From Bordetella genomosp. 2 (GTDB lineage Bacteria; Pseudomonadota; Gammaproteobacteria; Burkholderiales; Burkholderiaceae_B): 64,000 nucleotides of DNA. The notes below the pieces were generated by a model. The model was not told where the DNA came from. It was given only the letters and a program-made list of their open reading frames with translations, and did not search any database. Positions 35,716 through 46,158 of the stretch are shown piece by piece. The stretch spans positions 372,001-436,000 of the forward strand of contig NZ_NEVT01000007.1 of assembly GCF_002261345.1 (NCBI RefSeq), in the 5' to 3' direction. Every line of letters starts with the position of its first letter. Position 1 is the first letter of the stretch. Made by a program: the position numbers and the translations under genes.

Positions 35716-37236
35716 CTAGCCGCCGAGCTCAGCGCCGGGCAAGCAGTCCGCCAGCCGCCGCACCCCTTCGCGGATGGCGGCGGCCTCCAGCAAGGCATAT
35801 CCCATGACCAGGCCCGCCGGACCTTGCCGATGCCGGGCCCGGGCGGCGGGATGGAACAACGGGCCGATGGGGTGGACGCGCACGCCATGCTCGCGCGCCG
35901 CGCTGACCAGCGCCGCCTCCGACCCGGCCGGCACGCCGTGAAACCACGCGACCAGGTGCAGCCCGCTGCCCGCGCCCTGGATCTCCACCCGCCGCCCGAA
36001 ACAGGACGTCAAGGCGTCGACAAGCGCGCGTTGACGGGCCTGCTGCTGGCGGCGCATGCGGCGTACGTGGCGGCCGTAGCTGCCGTCCTCCAGCAGCCGG
36101 GCCAGGGCGCGCTGGACCCCTGTCGCGGCATGCCGGTCCGCCACCCGCTTCGCGGCCGAGAAGGTATCCACCAGGGACGGCGGCAGCACCATGTAGCCCA
36201 GGCGCAATTGAGGCGACAAAGTCTTCGAGAATGTCCCCACGTGGATCACGCAATCGCGGCGGTCCAGCGACAGCAGCGTCGCCTCGGGCCGGACCGTATA
36301 GCGGTATTCACCGTCGTAGTCGTCCTCGATGATCCAGGCCCCGTGTTCAGCGGCCCAGTCGAGCAGCGCCCGGCGCCGGGCAATCGGCAGGAACGACCCC
36401 AGGGGGAACTGGTGCGTGGGGGTCACGTAGGCCAGTTGCGCGGCGCCGAGGGCCGCGAGCTGGCCGGTCTGCAGGCCATGTTCGTCCACGTCGACGCACC
36501 TGAGCTGGCCGCCATAGGCTTCGAAGGCGTGGTGCGCCATGCGATAGCCCGGATTCTCCACGACCACGCCGTCGCCCGGATCCACCAGCAGCCGGGCGCA
36601 GAGATCCAGCGCCTGCTGCGAACCGTTGACGATCATCAGCTGTTCCACCGAACAGGCCAGGCCTCGCGTCTGGCTCAGGTGCGCTTGCAGCGCGCGCCGC
36701 AGTTCCGGGTTGCCGCGCGGATCTTCGTACTCCAGGCGCGGGCTGCGTTGCCGCTCGACGGCCCGCAGCGCTTTCAGCCAGGCCAGCGTGGGAAAGTCCG
36801 AGCCCGCCAATGGCCCATAGACGAAATCGATCTCGCCTGGCGCGGGCGGACCGGCATCGCCGACCCCCAGGCCGGCGATGCGGCGCGCAATACCCGACAG
36901 CCGGCCGGTGTGGCCACCCGTGGCGGCACGGTGCCCCCGGCCGCGCCGGGCACGGGCCGTCAGCGCCGGCGCGGCCCCCGCGGCCACCCGGCTTGCCGCG
37001 CCAGCCCGCGTCTGGATGAAGCCGTCCGCGGCAAGCTGCTCGTAGACCAGCGACACGGTGCCCCTCGACAGCCCGCGCTCGGCGGCCAACGCGCGCGTGG
37101 AGGGCAACGGCGCGCCCGCCGCGTAGGTGCCGTCCGCGATCCTGGCGCGCAGCTCGTCGTAGAGCGCCCGGCTCAAGTTTTTCGTCAAGTCGCGGGTGCT
37201 GGGCATGGCACGGAACTGGTCCAGTGAAATTGGCAT
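35716..37236 (-). CDS. MocR/PdxR-type GntR regulator
   Basis: A 506-residue fusion of a GntR winged helix (about 15-80, PLPSTRALAAERGLSRGTVSLVYEQL) and an aminotransferase class I domain. PLP-site features are VENPGYRM, EDDYDGEYRY and the Lys in GTFSKTLSPQLRLGY. Such proteins sense PLP or amino acids. It is divergent from a PaiB-like gene and may regulate it, as in PdxR-type arrangements. MPISLD is the chosen start. Confidence 0.9.
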   Translation of the reverse strand: MPISLDQFRAMPSTRDLTKNLSRALYDELRARIADGTYAAGAPLPSTRALAAERGLSRGTVSLVYEQLAADGFIQTRAGAASRVAAGAAPALTARARRGRGHRAATGGHTGRLSGIARRIAGLGVGDAGPPAPGEIDFVYGPLAGSDFPTLAWLKALRAVERQRSPRLEYEDPRGNPELRRALQAHLSQTRGLACSVEQLMIVNGSQQALDLCARLLVDPGDGVVVENPGYRMAHHAFEAYGGQLRCVDVDEHGLQTGQLAALGAAQLAYVTPTHQFPLGSFLPIARRRALLDWAAEHGAWIIEDDYDGEYRYTVRPEATLLSLDRRDCVIHVGTFSKTLSPQLRLGYMVLPPSLVDTFSAAKRVADRHAATGVQRALARLLEDGSYGRHVRRMRRQQQARQRALVDALTSCFGRRVEIQGAGSGLHLVAWFHGVPAGSEAALVSAAREHGVRVHPIGPLFHPAARARHRQGPAGLVMGYALLEAAAIREGVRRLADCLPGAELGG

Positions 37237-37322
37237 GAACTGGCTATTTTCACAGAGCCGGCCACGGCGGACAATCGTGGCTTTGCCGGGAAATCCGGCC
37301 CTTGCACCCGAGCGAGCCTGCC

Positions 37323-37967
37323 ATGTACCTTCCCAGCCAGTTTGCCGAGCCACGGATCGAAGAACTGCACCGCATCGTCCGCGACAACCCGCTGGGCATC
37401 ATGGTGCGCGCCACGCCGGACGGCATGGAGGCGGATCACCTGCCTTTCCTGTTCGACCCCGCGCAAGGCCCACATGGCGCCCTGGTCGCCCACGTCGCGC
37501 GCGCCAATCCGGTCTGGCGCGAGGTCGCCGACGGCGCCCGGGTCCTGGTGATCTTCCGCGGCGCGCAAGGCTACATTTCGCCGAACTGGTACCCGGGCAA
37601 GCAGGAGACGCATCGCTATGTGCCGACCTGGAACTACGAGGTAGTGCACGCGCACGGCACGATCCATGTCCACGACGACGAGAAATTCGTCAGGGCAGTG
37701 GTCGCCCGCCTGACGCGGCAGCACGAGTCCCGCCAGGCCGTGCCCTGGAAAATGGGCGATGCGCCGGCCGACTATCTCGACCAGCAGCTGCGCAACATCG
37801 TCGGCATCGAAATCCGCCTTGCCCGGCTGGAAGGCAAGCGCAAACTCAACCAGCATCACCGGCCGGCCGATCGCGAGGGCGCGATCCAGGGGCTGGCGGG
37901 CCAGGGCAACCACGGGCTCGCCCAGGCCATGCGGGACACGGCCCGGCCGACGGCAGGAGACGCATGA
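37323..37967 (+). CDS. PaiB-like FMN-binding protein
   Basis: A 214-residue protein of the PaiB/FMN-binding negative regulator family: start MYLPSQFAEPRIEELHRIV, and GYISPNWYPGKQETHRYVPTWNYEVVHAHG is the conserved core of the split-barrel fold. PaiB relatives bind FMN and influence sporulation or protease genes in Bacillus; the role in proteobacteria is not settled. It shares an 86-base promoter gap with the MocR-type gene. Confidence 0.87.
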   Translation: MYLPSQFAEPRIEELHRIVRDNPLGIMVRATPDGMEADHLPFLFDPAQGPHGALVAHVARANPVWREVADGARVLVIFRGAQGYISPNWYPGKQETHRYVPTWNYEVVHAHGTIHVHDDEKFVRAVVARLTRQHESRQAVPWKMGDAPADYLDQQLRNIVGIEIRLARLEGKRKLNQHHRPADREGAIQGLAGQGNHGLAQAMRDTARPTAGDA

Positions 37968-38036
37968 GATATACGGCGCGACGCTCCCCTTCGCCCACGA
38001 CGCATCGGCCATTGCATGCTCGAGAGGAGGTCATGG

Positions 38037-38582
38037 GTGAATATCGGTCGCGGCGGTGAAATCCTCATCCTCACCGGCCCGCCGGGCGCGGGCAAGACAA
38101 CCACGGCAGCCGCGCTGGCGGCATCGGGCGGATCGCCGAAGGTGCATCTGCATGCAGACGATTTCTGGCATTTCATCAAGCACGGGGCCATCGAGCCTTA
38201 CCTCCCCGAAGCGCATAGCCAGAATGCGGTCGTACTGGATGTGCTGGCGAATGCCGCCGCCAGCTACGCCAGGGGCGGCTACTTCGTCATCGTCGACGGC
38301 ATTGTCGGGCCCTGGTTCCTCGCGGCGTTTGCCGCGATCAGCCTGCCGGTCCACTACATCGTGCTGCGCCCGCCCCTGCGGGCCGCGATCGAACGCTGCC
38401 GCACCCGAGGCGGCCAGACGCTGTCGGACCCCGGGCCGATCACGGCGCTGCATCAGCAGTTCTGCGCGCTCGGTCCTCTGGAGCGGTACGTCCTGGCGAC
38501 CGCAGGCCAGGATCGGGAAGACGTGCTGGCGCGCGTGACGGCGGCGCTGGACAGCGACGAATTCCGCCTGGCCCGCCAGTGA
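38037..38582 (+). CDS. Small P-loop ATPase/kinase of unknown substrate
   Basis: A 181-residue P-loop protein: Walker A GPPGAGKTTT near the N-terminus, LHADDFWHFIKHG as a possible acceptor region, and a C-terminal helical segment. It resembles small-molecule kinases of the shikimate/chloramphenicol phosphotransferase kind, but the substrate cannot be named. A strong AGAGGAGG site lies six bases before GTG 38037, which I take as the start instead of the ATG at 38016 that the site itself overlaps. Confidence 0.75.
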   Translation: MNIGRGGEILILTGPPGAGKTTTAAALAASGGSPKVHLHADDFWHFIKHGAIEPYLPEAHSQNAVVLDVLANAAASYARGGYFVIVDGIVGPWFLAAFAAISLPVHYIVLRPPLRAAIERCRTRGGQTLSDPGPITALHQQFCALGPLERYVLATAGQDREDVLARVTAALDSDEFRLARQ

Positions 38583-38653
38583 GCCGGGGACGGCGCCGGC
38601 TCGACGGACTTCGCCGTCTCCGCACGAAAATGTAACAAGCGGCCCCTCCCCCC

Positions 38654-38681
38654 TTGAACCGGCAGGCATCATCCCTATAAT
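38654..38681 (+). promoter_or_regulatory. groESL promoter
   Basis: TTGAAC (38654-38659) and TATAAT (38676-38681) are spaced 16 bases. The CCTTGAA / CCCTATAA arrangement also resembles a heat-shock (sigma-32) promoter, so both factors may use it. The CIRCE element begins at the last base of the -10 box. Confidence 0.75.
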
Positions 38682-38707
38682 TAGCACTCGCTGCCGGTGA
38701 GTGCTAA
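38681..38707. promoter_or_regulatory. CIRCE element (HrcA operator)
   Basis: TTAGCACTC, nine bases, GAGTGCTAA: an exact match to the CIRCE consensus. HrcA binds it to repress groESL until heat shock. It overlaps the end of the -10 box. Confidence 0.97.
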
Positions 38708-38770
38708 CAGCCCGTCCCGGCCTGAAAACCGATCATTTTCACCCCTTCTATATAGAAACAGGAGTTCCTC

Positions 38771-39058
38771 ATGGCCCTGCGTCCCCTGCACGATCGCGTG
38801 ATCGTCAAACGCCTGGACAACGAGCGCAAGACTGCCTCGGGCATCGTCATTCCCGACAGCGCCGCCGAAAAGCCGGATCAAGGCGAAGTCGTGGCCGTTG
38901 GCCCGGGCAAGAAGACCGAAGACGGCAAAGTGCTGCCGGTCGACCTGAAGGCTGGCGACAAGGTGCTGTTCGGCAAGTACGCCGGCCAGTCGGTGAAAGT
39001 CGATGGCGAAGAGCTGCTCGTCATCCGCGAGGAAGAAATCCTCGCCGTGATCCAGTAA
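38771..39058 (+). CDS. groES: GroES co-chaperonin
   Basis: A 95-residue co-chaperonin: [15 protein letters not shown] start, a mobile loop around residues 15-35 ([23 protein letters not shown]) and C-terminal EEEILAVIQ. It caps GroEL. It is in an operon with groEL, 31 bases upstream of it, behind a CIRCE-controlled promoter. CAGGAG precedes the start. Confidence 0.98.
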   Translation: MALRPLHDRVIVKRLDNERKTASGIVIPDSAAEKPDQGEVVAVGPGKKTEDGKVLPVDLKAGDKVLFGKYAGQSVKVDGEELLVIREEEILAVIQ

Positions 39059-39065
39059 TTTCTGA

Positions 39066-40730
<1,665 letters not shown>

Positions 40731-40752
40731 GTCCAGGCCTGCGCCGCGGCAG

Positions 40753-40768
40753 CCCCGGTACGCCGGGG
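40753..40768 (+). terminator. Hairpin just after groEL
   Basis: CCCCGG, loop TACG, CCGGGG: a stable 6-base stem with a UNCG-like loop 22 bases after the groEL stop, without T-run. It may protect the 3' end of the mRNA. Confidence 0.5.
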
Positions 40769-40781
40769 CGCGCCAGACCGA

Positions 40782-40818
40782 CGCCTCCAAGGGTACGCCC
40801 TTGGGGGCGTTTTCTTTT
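40782..40818 (+). terminator. groESL intrinsic terminator
   Basis: CGCCTCCAAGGG, loop TACG, CCCTTGGGGGCG (one G-T pair), then TTTTCTTTT. It is a textbook Rho-independent terminator, 51 bases after groEL. Confidence 0.93.
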
Positions 40819-40864
40819 GGGGCGCCCTGGCCGACGGCCGCGTGGCGGCTTCGGTATCAGCCCA

Positions 40865-40897
40865 AGGTGTCTGACACCCCTTGGGTGTCAGACACCT
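40865..40897. repeat. Palindromic repeat unit 1
   Basis: AGGTGTCTGACACCC, loop CTT, GGGTGTCAGACACCT: perfect 15-base inverted repeat. Each arm is itself a near-palindrome, GGTGTC-x-GACACC. With unit 2 it fills most of the 314-base gap between groEL and the BrkB-family gene, which otherwise contains only the hairpins and terminator described. Confidence 0.9.
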
Positions 40898-40919
40898 CCG
40901 ACGGTCGACAAGGGTGCCC

Positions 40920-40951
40920 AGGTGTCTGGCACCCTTCGGTGTCAGACACCT
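40920..40951. repeat. Palindromic repeat unit 2
   Basis: AGGTGTCTGGCACC, loop CTTC, GGTGTCAGACACCT: the same element as unit 1 with one mismatch, 55 bases further on. Resembles REP-type dispersed repeats. Confidence 0.85.
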
Positions 40952-41044
40952 TCCAATGGACCGGAGCCAGCGGACGGGCACGCCGCTTGCGGATTGTGGC
41001 GACCCGAGAGGCCCCCCTACAATGCGTGGGTTCCCGTCTGCACA

Positions 41045-41962
41045 ATGAGCGCCATGACTATTCCGCCCCGCTTGCTGAAGATGCTGCGTCCTTCGGAAAT
41101 CGCCGGCCTGCTGGTCGAGTCGGCCAAGCAGTGGTCGAGCCACCGGGCGTCCAGCAAGGGCGCCGCGCTGTCGCTGTACATGGTGTTCTCGCTGGCGCCG
41201 ATGCTGATCCTGGTGATCGCGGTGGCCGGGGTTTTCTTCGGCGAAGAGGCGGTGCGCTCGGAACTGTTCGCGCAGGTGCGCGAACTGACCGGGGCGCGCG
41301 GCGCCGAAGTCATCCAGACCGTGCTGGCCAGCGCGCACGAATCGGGCGGCGGCTGGATCGCGGCGCTGCTGTCGATTACCGTGCTGGTCTTCAGCGCCAC
41401 CACCGCGTTCGCCGAGCTGCAGGCCAGCCTGGACGAGTTGTGGGACGCCACCAGCCAGCGCAAGGCCGGCCTGCAGGGCCTGGTGCGCAGCCGCATGGTG
41501 TCGTTCGGGCTGGTGCTGGTGCTGGCGATGTTCCTGCTGGTGTCGCTGATGATGAACGCGGCATTGGGCGCGGCCAAGGCCTACTACGGCGACCTGTGGA
41601 CCCACTCGGCGTTCGCGGTGCTGGCCGGCTGGCTGTCCAACCTGTTCTCGTTCGCGGTGGTCACGGCCCTGTTCGCAGTGGTGTACAAGCTGCTGCCCAG
41701 CATCGATATTCCCTGGCGCGACGTCATCCCGGGCGCGATCGTAACCGCCGCGCTGTTCCTGGTGGGCAAGTGGGGCATCGGCCTGTACCTGGGCCGCGGC
41801 GGCACGGTGTCGGCCTATGGGGCGGCGGGCTCGCTGATCGCGCTGCTGCTGTGGATTTATTATTCCGCGCAGATCTTCTTCTTCGGCGCGGTGTTCACCC
41901 GCCAGTTCGCCGAACGCTTCGGCAGCCGGCAGGCTCAGGCTTCCGGCACGGACACGGTGTAG
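41045..41962 (+). CDS. YihY/BrkB-family inner-membrane protein
   Basis: A 305-residue membrane protein with about six helices and the family pattern: AALSLYMVFSLAPMLILVIAVAGVFFGEEAVR at the N-terminus, LDELWDA, and YGAAGSLIALLLWIYYSAQIFFFGAVFTRQ near the end. BrkB of B. pertussis, named for serum resistance, belongs here, as do many housekeeping paralogues; I cannot tell which this is. No divergent brkA-like autotransporter is adjacent. An in-frame ATG 9 bases on is possible. It overlaps the convergent SDR gene by 28 bases. Confidence 0.87.
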   Translation: MSAMTIPPRLLKMLRPSEIAGLLVESAKQWSSHRASSKGAALSLYMVFSLAPMLILVIAVAGVFFGEEAVRSELFAQVRELTGARGAEVIQTVLASAHESGGGWIAALLSITVLVFSATTAFAELQASLDELWDATSQRKAGLQGLVRSRMVSFGLVLVLAMFLLVSLMMNAALGAAKAYYGDLWTHSAFAVLAGWLSNLFSFAVVTALFAVVYKLLPSIDIPWRDVIPGAIVTAALFLVGKWGIGLYLGRGGTVSAYGAAGSLIALLLWIYYSAQIFFFGAVFTRQFAERFGSRQAQASGTDTV

Positions 41963-42705
41963 TTCAGGGCCAGGCGGCCGCCGTCGGCGTAGATGGTCTG
42001 GCCGGTGATGTAGCTGGCGTCGTCGCTGGCCAGGAACACCGCCACCTTGGCCACTTCGTCCGGCTCGCCCAGGCGGCCCATGGGTATGCGCGACAGCACC
42101 GTCCGCAGCGCCTGCGGGTCGGTGGCGATGGTCCGCATGATGTCGGTCTCGATACTGCCCGGGCCGATGGCGTTGACGCGGATGCCGCGCGCCACCAGCG
42201 ACAGCGCCATCGACTTGGTCATCTGGCGCACCGCGCCCTTGCTGGCGCCATAGGCGAGCTGGTCGGCCATGGCCAGCTCGGCGGTCATCGACGACATCAG
42301 CACGATGGCGCCGTGCCTGCCGCCGCGCACCATCGCGCGGGCGGCCGCCTGGGCCACCAGGAAGGTGCCGCACACATTGACGTCCATGACGGCCTTGAAA
42401 TCGTCCAGCGTCAAATCCAGGAAGTCGGCCGCGCGTATCATGCCGGCATTGCATACGCAGATGTCCAGCCCGCCCCACAGGCGCTCGCATTCGGCCACCA
42501 TGGCGGCGGCGGACGGCGCGGCGGCCACGTCGGCGCAGAAGCTGCGCGCCTGGCCGGGCAGGCCTGCCATGGCGGCCTGCAGGGCGGCCTGGTCGCGGTC
42601 GACCAGCAGGACGCGCGCGCCTTCGTCCAGGTAGCGGCGGGCGATGGCCAGGCCGATGCCGCGGGCGGCGCCGGTGACCAGGGCGACCTTGTCGTGCAGC
42701 TTCAT
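41935..42705 (-). CDS. Short-chain dehydrogenase/reductase
   Basis: A 256-residue classical SDR: TGAARGIG cofactor motif, CNAGM, SSMTAELAMADQLAYGASK with the catalytic Ser, Tyr and Lys, and the C-terminal YITGQTIYADGG. It is the last gene of the leftward aromatic operon, one base after livF-like, and may act on an intermediate of that pathway. I start at MKLHDKVALVTG. Confidence 0.88.
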   Translation of the reverse strand: MKLHDKVALVTGAARGIGLAIARRYLDEGARVLLVDRDQAALQAAMAGLPGQARSFCADVAAAPSAAAMVAECERLWGGLDICVCNAGMIRAADFLDLTLDDFKAVMDVNVCGTFLVAQAAARAMVRGGRHGAIVLMSSMTAELAMADQLAYGASKGAVRQMTKSMALSLVARGIRVNAIGPGSIETDIMRTIATDPQALRTVLSRIPMGRLGEPDEVAKVAVFLASDDASYITGQTIYADGGRLALNYTVSVPEA

Positions 42706-42706
42706 T

Positions 42707-43405
42707 TCAGACTCCCACGTAGGTGGCGACGAGGTCGGGGCGCGCGGCCAGCTCGGCGGAGCTGCCGTCCCATACCGAGACCCCCTTGTCGAGGATGACA
42801 TTACGATCGGACAGGCGCAGCAAGGCGGTGGTGTTCTTGTCCACCACGATCATCGACAGCCCGTCGGCTTTCAGTTGGGCCAGCACGCGCCAGATCTCGG
42901 CCCGCACGACCGGCGCCAGCCCCTCGGTGGCTTCGTCGAGCACCAGCAGGCTGGGGTTGGTCATCAGGGCGCGGCCCAGCGCCAGCATCTGCTGTTCGCC
43001 GCCCGACAGTTGGCTGCCGAGGTTGGCGCGCCGCTCGCGCAGCCGCGGGAACAGCGCGTAGACGCGTTCCAGGGTCCAGGCCCGGGCGCCGCCGCGCGCC
43101 ACGGCGGTGGCGAGCAGGTTTTCTTCGACTGTCAGGGTGGGGAAGATCTGCCGGCCTTCCGGCACCAGCGACAGCCCCAGGCGGCCGATGCGGTACGGCG
43201 CCATGCCGCGCAGGGCCTGGTCGCGGTAATGGATGCTGCCGTCCTGGATGGGCAGCAGGCCGAACAGGCATTTGATGACCGTGCTGCGACCCATGCCGTT
43301 GCGGCCGATCAGGCCCAGGACCTGGCCTTCGCGCACCTCCAGGTCGACGCCGAACAGCGCCTGGCAGTGGCCGTAGCCGGCGGTCAGGCCGCGGATGTTC
43401 AACAT
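42707..43405 (-). CDS. LivF-type ABC transporter ATPase with altered Walker A
   Basis: A 232-residue ATPase of the branched-chain amino acid/aromatic acid uptake family. The signature LSGGEQQ and Walker B LLVLDEATEGLAP are normal, but the Walker A reads GRNGMGRST: the invariant Lys is Arg40. Its partners are the LivG-, LivM- and LivH-like genes and a substrate-binding protein upstream. In this cluster the importer probably brings in the aromatic acid. Confidence 0.9.
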   Translation of the reverse strand: MLNIRGLTAGYGHCQALFGVDLEVREGQVLGLIGRNGMGRSTVIKCLFGLLPIQDGSIHYRDQALRGMAPYRIGRLGLSLVPEGRQIFPTLTVEENLLATAVARGGARAWTLERVYALFPRLRERRANLGSQLSGGEQQMLALGRALMTNPSLLVLDEATEGLAPVVRAEIWRVLAQLKADGLSMIVVDKNTTALLRLSDRNVILDKGVSVWDGSSAELAARPDLVATYVGV

Positions 43406-43420
43406 GGCGGGTCCTCCGGA

Positions 43421-44200
43421 TCAGGCGTCGGCGTCGTCGCCCAGGTAGGCGCGGCGCACGTCGGGGTGGTTGCGGATGGCCTCGGCGTCGCCGGTGGCGA
43501 TCAGCCTGCCGTAGACCAGCACGCTGATGCGGTCGGCCAGGGCGAACACGGCGTTCATGTCGTGCTCGACCAGCACGATGGTGTAGCGGCCTTTCAAGCT
43601 GCGCAACAAGTCGATGACGGCGGCGCTCTCGGCGGCGCTCATGCCGGCCATGGGCTCGTCCAGCAGCAGGATGCCCGGCTCCCCGGCCAGGGCCATGGCG
43701 ATCTCGAGCTGGCGGCGCTGGCCGTAGGCCAGGCTGCCCACTTCGCTGTCGGCCACATCCTGCAGCCGGCAGGCCGCCAAGGCCTGCCGCGCCGCGTCGA
43801 CCACGTCCTGGCAGGCGGCCAGCGGCCGCCACGGCGACAGGCGCCGGCGGCGCTTGCGCAGCGCGGCCAGGCAGGCGTTCTCCAGCACGGTGTAGCCGTC
43901 GAACACCGAAGTCACCTGGTACGAGCGCAGCAAGCCGAGCGCCACCCGCTGCTGCACCGTCGCGGCCGAGATATCGACCCCGTCGAGCCGCACGGCGCCG
44001 GCGTCGGCGCGCAACTCGCCCGACAGCAGGTTGATCAGCGTGGTCTTGCCCGCGCCGTTGGGGCCGATCAGCGCATGCAGCTCGCCCGGGCGGACCTCCA
44101 GCGATACGCCGTCGGTGGCCTTGAGGCCGCCGAAGCTGCGCGCCAGGCCCTGGGTGGCGAGATGGCGCGCGCGCGGCGCCGGCAGGATGGCCGCCGTCAT
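43421..44200 (-). CDS. LivG-type ABC transporter ATPase
   Basis: A 259-residue ATPase with normal Walker A GPNGAGKTT, signature LAYGQRRQLE and Walker B ILLLDEPMAGMS. It pairs with the LivF-type ATPase, which lacks the Walker Lys. Its start overlaps the LivM stop by 4 bases (ATGA). Confidence 0.93.
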   Translation of the reverse strand: MTAAILPAPRARHLATQGLARSFGGLKATDGVSLEVRPGELHALIGPNGAGKTTLINLLSGELRADAGAVRLDGVDISAATVQQRVALGLLRSYQVTSVFDGYTVLENACLAALRKRRRRLSPWRPLAACQDVVDAARQALAACRLQDVADSEVGSLAYGQRRQLEIAMALAGEPGILLLDEPMAGMSAAESAAVIDLLRSLKGRYTIVLVEHDMNAVFALADRISVLVYGRLIATGDAEAIRNHPDVRRAYLGDDADA

Positions 44201-45192
44201 GCCGAGGCCTCCTTGCGCAGCGGGTCGGCGCGTGGCGGGGGATCGCCGGCCGCGGCCGGCGGCCGGCGGCGCGGCAGCGCCACATAGCCGTTGCGCGCCA
44301 GCATGGCGATCGCCACCACGACCGGCCCCATCAGCAGCATCCAGTGCTGGGTCATGCCCTTGAACAGCTCCTCCAGCAGCAGGTAGCCGATCGCCCCGAC
44401 CACCGGCCCCAGCACGTTGCCCAATCCGCCGATCACCACCATGACGATCAGCTCGCCCGAGACCGGCCAGGACATGTAGCTGGGCGAGGCGAAGGCCGTG
44501 AGGTTGGCCAGCAGCAGGCCGGCCACCCCGGTCAGCACGCCGGAAGCGACGTAGGCGGTCAGGCGCACGCGGAACACGGAATAGCCCAGGGCATCGACAC
44601 GGCGCGGATTGACCTGGGTGGCGCGCAGGATCATGCCGAAGGGCGAGCGCCGCAGCCGCAGCATGCCCAGGCACGCGGCCAGCAGCAACGCCCAGGCGGC
44701 CCAATAGACCGGCAGGCTGCCGCCCAGGTCGAACAGGCCGAAGTCACTGCCTTCGTAGATGTTCAGGCCGTCGTCGCCGCCATACTCGCGCAGGCTGACC
44801 GCCAGGAAGTAGAACATCTGGGCGAACGCCAGCGTGATCATGATGAAACCGATGCCGGAAGTGCGCAGGCACACGGCTCCGACCGCCAGGGCGACCAGCG
44901 CGCAGACAGCCACGCAGACCGCCAGCTGCATCCAGCCGCTGGCGATGCCGTAGTACGACAGGATGCCCACCGCATAGCAGCCCAGGCCCAGGAACATGGC
45001 ATGGCCGAAGCTGACCAGCCCGGCGAATCCCAGCACCAGGTTCAGGGCCACGGCCGCCAGCGCGTAGATCAGCACGCGGGCGCCGAAGGTGACGTAGAAG
45101 GGTTCATCGAGCCACTGCGCGGCCAGCGGCACGGCCGCCAAGACCAGGAACAGCAGCGGCAGGAACCATGACGCGGTGCGGTGTGATGGCAT
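44197..45192 (-). CDS. LivM-type ABC transporter permease
   Basis: A 331-residue inner-membrane permease of the branched-chain family (VLGFAGLVSFGHAMFLGLG, FIMITLAFAQMFYFLA). GGGGAG lies before the ATG at 45192, which I prefer to an ATG 36 bases upstream because it clears the LivH stop by 19 bases. Confidence 0.92.
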   Translation of the reverse strand: MPSHRTASWFLPLLFLVLAAVPLAAQWLDEPFYVTFGARVLIYALAAVALNLVLGFAGLVSFGHAMFLGLGCYAVGILSYYGIASGWMQLAVCVAVCALVALAVGAVCLRTSGIGFIMITLAFAQMFYFLAVSLREYGGDDGLNIYEGSDFGLFDLGGSLPVYWAAWALLLAACLGMLRLRRSPFGMILRATQVNPRRVDALGYSVFRVRLTAYVASGVLTGVAGLLLANLTAFASPSYMSWPVSGELIVMVVIGGLGNVLGPVVGAIGYLLLEELFKGMTQHWMLLMGPVVVAIAMLARNGYVALPRRRPPAAAGDPPPRADPLRKEASA

Positions 45193-45211
45193 GGTGGACT
45201 CCCCGGCGAGC

Positions 45212-46132
45212 TCAGCGCCGCGCGGCAAAGATCAGGCCGTGCGGGCGGAACGCCAGCACCACGGCCATCAGGATGTAGATCAGCATCGATGCCAGCGCCG
45301 GCCCCACCGCGTTGGCGACTGAACTGTCGAACGCGCTGCGCAGCAGGTCCGGCAGGAAGGCGCGGCCCAGCGTGTCGATCATGGCGATGAGCAGCGCCGC
45401 CACCAGGGTGCCGCGCACGGAGCCGATGCCGCCCACCACGATGACCACCAGGGCCAGGATCAGCACCGGCTCGCCCATGCCCGACTGCACCGACAGGATC
45501 GGCCCGGCCAGCGCGCCGGCCAGGCCCGCCAGCGCCGCGCCCAGCAGGAACAGCAGCGTCTTGAGCCGGTCCACGTTGGCGCCCAGCACGCTGGCCATCG
45601 GCGCATTGCTGGCGCCGGCCCGGGTCAGCATGCCGAAGCGGGTGCGCTGGATCAGGAACCACGCCCCGGCGGCGACCAGCGCGCCCACGCCCACGATGAG
45701 CAAGCGGTAGACCGGGTAGTCGGTGCCGAACACCGCCACCGAACCGCGCAGCGCCGGCGGAATGGCGGCATAGTACGGACGGCTGCCCCAGATCACCGAG
45801 GCCAGCTCGTTGAAGAACATCATCAGCCCGAATGTAGCCAGCACCTGGTAGAGATGGTCGTGACGGTATAGCGGTCGCGCCACGACGCGCTCGAGGGCCA
45901 CGCCCACCAGTCCGCTGCCGCACACGGCGGCCAGGATGGCGAAGCCGAACGAGCCGCTGGCGTTGTACGCGCTGGCGCCCAGGAACGCGCCGATCATGTA
46001 CAGCGAGCCATGGGCCAGGTTGATGAAGTTCATGATGCCGAAGATCAACGTCAAGCCCGAGGCCAGCAGGAATAGCAGCGCGCCCAGTTGCAGGCCATTG
46101 AGGAATTGCGACAGCAGCAGCGATCCGTTCAT
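45212..46132 (-). CDS. LivH-type ABC transporter permease
   Basis: A 306-residue permease: LLASGLTLIFGIMNFINLAHGSLYMIGAF is the family hallmark. It forms the channel with LivM. GGAG lies seven bases before the start. It follows the substrate-binding protein gene by 26 bases. Confidence 0.93.
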   Translation of the reverse strand: MNGSLLLSQFLNGLQLGALLFLLASGLTLIFGIMNFINLAHGSLYMIGAFLGASAYNASGSFGFAILAAVCGSGLVGVALERVVARPLYRHDHLYQVLATFGLMMFFNELASVIWGSRPYYAAIPPALRGSVAVFGTDYPVYRLLIVGVGALVAAGAWFLIQRTRFGMLTRAGASNAPMASVLGANVDRLKTLLFLLGAALAGLAGALAGPILSVQSGMGEPVLILALVVIVVGGIGSVRGTLVAALLIAMIDTLGRAFLPDLLRSAFDSSVANAVGPALASMLIYILMAVVLAFRPHGLIFAARR

Positions 46133-46158
46133 GAGGAAACTCCGAGGGCGGGCGGCGC

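Noticed and set aside
40865..40951. CRISPR array
   Set aside because: Only two units, each an inverted repeat with no unique spacers of constant length; no cas genes in the window.
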